Below, piece after piece: positions 22,707 to 23,514 of a DNA stretch of 23,514 nt. The position numbers were made by a program, and so were the translations under genes. Positions within the stretch are counted from its first letter, which is position 1; every line of letters starts with the position of its first letter. Source of the stretch: a virus. The DNA lies in the IMG/VR virus record IMGVR_UViG_3300021962_005625, positions 1 to 23,514 of that record; one strand, written 5' to 3'. The notes beneath the pieces are model-generated. The model searched no databases. It saw nothing but the letters and a program-made list of their open reading frames with translations, and was not told where the DNA came from.

Positions 22707-23276
22707 ATTAATTTCAATACTTTTAAATCTATTCAGTTCCATATTTTCTTTATGTTTTTTAGTTGAAATAAAAACCATATCTTTTTTATTGGAGTAAGGT
22801 AATAACATTGGTTTTCCATGTGTTGGATATTCCATAGTTCTAAATGGTATTTTTAATTTCGATGATTCTTCATAATTATGCATTATTTGTGCAATTAAAT
22901 TTGGATAAAAATAACATGAAGGACTGTTTTTAATACCAAACATCTCTATACATTCTTCACCAAATAATGTAGTTATTTTTAGTGGATTTCTTTTCTCTTT
23001 TGGTTTATAATTTATATCATCACTAAAGATTTTTTCAAATGTTGGTTCATCATAATGAAACCATTCACCATTTATGTGAAATTCTTTCAGTTGTTTATGA
23101 TATTTTTTCTCTGTAAAGAAACTATGTTCCTCAGACTTACATTCAATTTGATGAATTACATTTAGAATATTAGGATTTCCAGTTTGTAAATCAGAAAGTC
23201 GTTGTTCTATATTATTTGCTTTACCAATTTTTATTGCTTTAGATTTTTCATCTAATATAAAATAAACATAACTCAT
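22683..23276 (-). CDS. GIY-YIG endonuclease (T5orf172-like), probable homing endonuclease
   Basis: A 197-residue protein. The N-terminus MSYVYFILDEKSKAIKIGKANNIEQRL is a GIY-YIG motif (VYFIL ... IKIGK) with the conserved Arg of xxRL; Glu residues in CKSEEHSFFTEKKYHKQL and the segment FHINGEWFHY fit the T5orf172/MUG113 branch. Residues 85-190 are an unrecognised target-recognition-like part with two cysteines (ECIEMFG, SPSCYFY). The last seven residues SLESFFG are the same as the DNA polymerase C-terminus because the gene ends in a 24-bp repeat. It sits 3 bases after the polymerase stop, where it could spread without disrupting the polymerase. It is noticeably more AT-rich than neighbours to the eye. 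Confidence 0.82.
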   Translation of the reverse strand: MSYVYFILDEKSKAIKIGKANNIEQRLSDLQTGNPNILNVIHQIECKSEEHSFFTEKKYHKQLKEFHINGEWFHYDEPTFEKIFSDDINYKPKEKRNPLKITTLFGEECIEMFGIKNSPSCYFYPNLIAQIMHNYEESSKLKIPFRTMEYPTHGKPMLLPYSNKKDMVFISTKKHKENMELNRFKSIEINSLESFFG

Positions 23277-23279
23277 AAT

Positions 23280-23303
23280 TTATCCAAAGAAACTTTCCAA
23301 TGA
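23280..23303. repeat. 24-bp direct repeat, upstream copy (end of DNA polymerase gene)
   Basis: Identical to 22683-22706. On the minus strand it encodes the last residues of the DNA polymerase (SLESFFG) and its TAA stop. The repeat therefore covers exactly the C-terminal clamp-binding-like peptide plus the stop codon. Confidence 0.9.
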
Positions 23304-23514
23304 GGTCTTTTTCTCAATAGACCATCCCATACAATCAAGAATCACTTTAATTGGTTCAATGAAGGCCTTCTCAAATTGAGTATCATAATCAATATACATC
23401 TGCATATCAAACTCTTTTGGTAATCTTTGAGGAAAAGATATTACTGAATCTTTAAAAGGATTCGGTTGTTTCAGATAAGTAAATTTCAATTTCTCACCTT
23501 CTTGAATGAAAGGA
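23280..23514 (-). CDS. 43: DNA polymerase (gp43, family B), C-terminal 77 residues only
   Basis: The frame is open to the right window edge without a stop; residues read PFIQEGEKLKFTYLKQPNPF, then FPQRLPKEF, then MYIDYDTQFEKAFIEPIKVIL, and end GWSIEKKTSLESFFG. This pattern (ExxKFxYLKxPNP, IDYxxQFEKxFxxP, GW) is the thumb/C-terminal end of T4-like gp43 replicative polymerases. The final SLESFFG after EKK is a likely sliding-clamp (gp45) binding peptide, as shown for the RB69 gp43 C-terminus. A TTG at 23489 could be mistaken for a start, but the upstream in-frame codons continue the polymerase. No catalytic motifs are in the window. Confidence 0.82.
   Translation of the reverse strand, partial: PFIQEGEKLKFTYLKQPNPFKDSVISFPQRLPKEFDMQMYIDYDTQFEKAFIEPIKVILDCMGWSIEKKTSLESFFG

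Larger units (their letters stand above)
22683..23279 (-). mobile_element. Putative 597-bp GIY-YIG homing cassette inserted at the gene 43 stop codon
   Basis: One 24-bp repeat copy plus the endonuclease gene forms a unit of 597 bases (the offset between the two copies). Deleting it would leave the polymerase gene ending normally and directly followed by the oxygenase gene, which is what an uninvaded ancestor would look like. Free-standing GIY-YIG genes are known intruders of T4-like genomes. Exact borders are ambiguous within the repeat. Confidence 0.65.

Noticed and set aside
23270-23290. GGATAAATT before the GIY-YIG gene as a late promoter
   Set aside because: It matches the consensus less well (ATAAATT), part of it is the polymerase C-terminal codons and stop, and it would lie only a few bases before the start codon.
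1-23514. tRNA genes, CRISPR arrays, integrase/att sites
   Set aside because: Gaps between genes are at most about 50 bases, no cloverleaf or spaced repeat series was seen, and no integrase-like protein is present.

Overview
The window looks like part of a low-GC, T4-like contractile-tailed phage (myovirus) genome, most like the marine phages of cyanobacteria or SAR11. The basis is a UvsX recombinase, a gp41/DnaB-type helicase and the C-terminal end of a gp43-type DNA polymerase in replication-module order, T4-type late promoter motifs, two 2-oxoglutarate oxygenases, and tight one-strand packing with ATGA/TAATG overlaps. All genes lie on the minus strand, so transcription runs from high to low coordinates. 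The host cannot be read from the sequence. No tRNA, rRNA, CRISPR array or gene-free stretch above 300 bases was seen.

From the right edge, in transcription order: the 3' end of DNA polymerase gene 43; a GIY-YIG endonuclease gene that looks inserted at the polymerase stop codon, bracketed by a perfect 24-bp direct repeat; an Asp/Asn-hydroxylase-like oxygenase; a membrane/coiled-coil protein; uvsX; a small protein; the gp41-like helicase; a small acidic protein; and a protein resembling the DUF4338/DruA family. A T4-type late promoter (about 17113) then precedes an unknown 356-aa protein, a 409-aa protein with a KxDG nucleotidyltransferase-like motif, and two small genes.

From 14317 down to 3844 is a 13-gene translationally coupled sugar/cyclitol cluster: glycosyltransferase-like proteins, an RmlB-like 4,6-dehydratase, an NTP-transferase, an APH-fold kinase-like protein, a sedoheptulose-7-phosphate cyclase (EEVS-like), an SDR, a PLP-family 3-dehydrase of the E1/RfbH type (His in place of Lys, with a cysteine motif), an NAD epimerase, and an oxygenase. 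Together they could make and transfer an unusual activated deoxysugar or cyclitol, probably for glycosylating host surface or virion components.

A second late promoter (3833-3840) drives the left end: a 715-aa adenylyltransferase/P-loop kinase fusion, a three-module cysteine-containing protein, an 88-aa protein and a truncated EF-hand-like protein. Several late-gene proteins start with peptides resembling the T4 capsid-targeting sequence, and have [L/I]xE sites (T4 prohead-protease consensus) between modules. My main hypothesis is that these are protease-processed cargo proteins loaded into the phage head.
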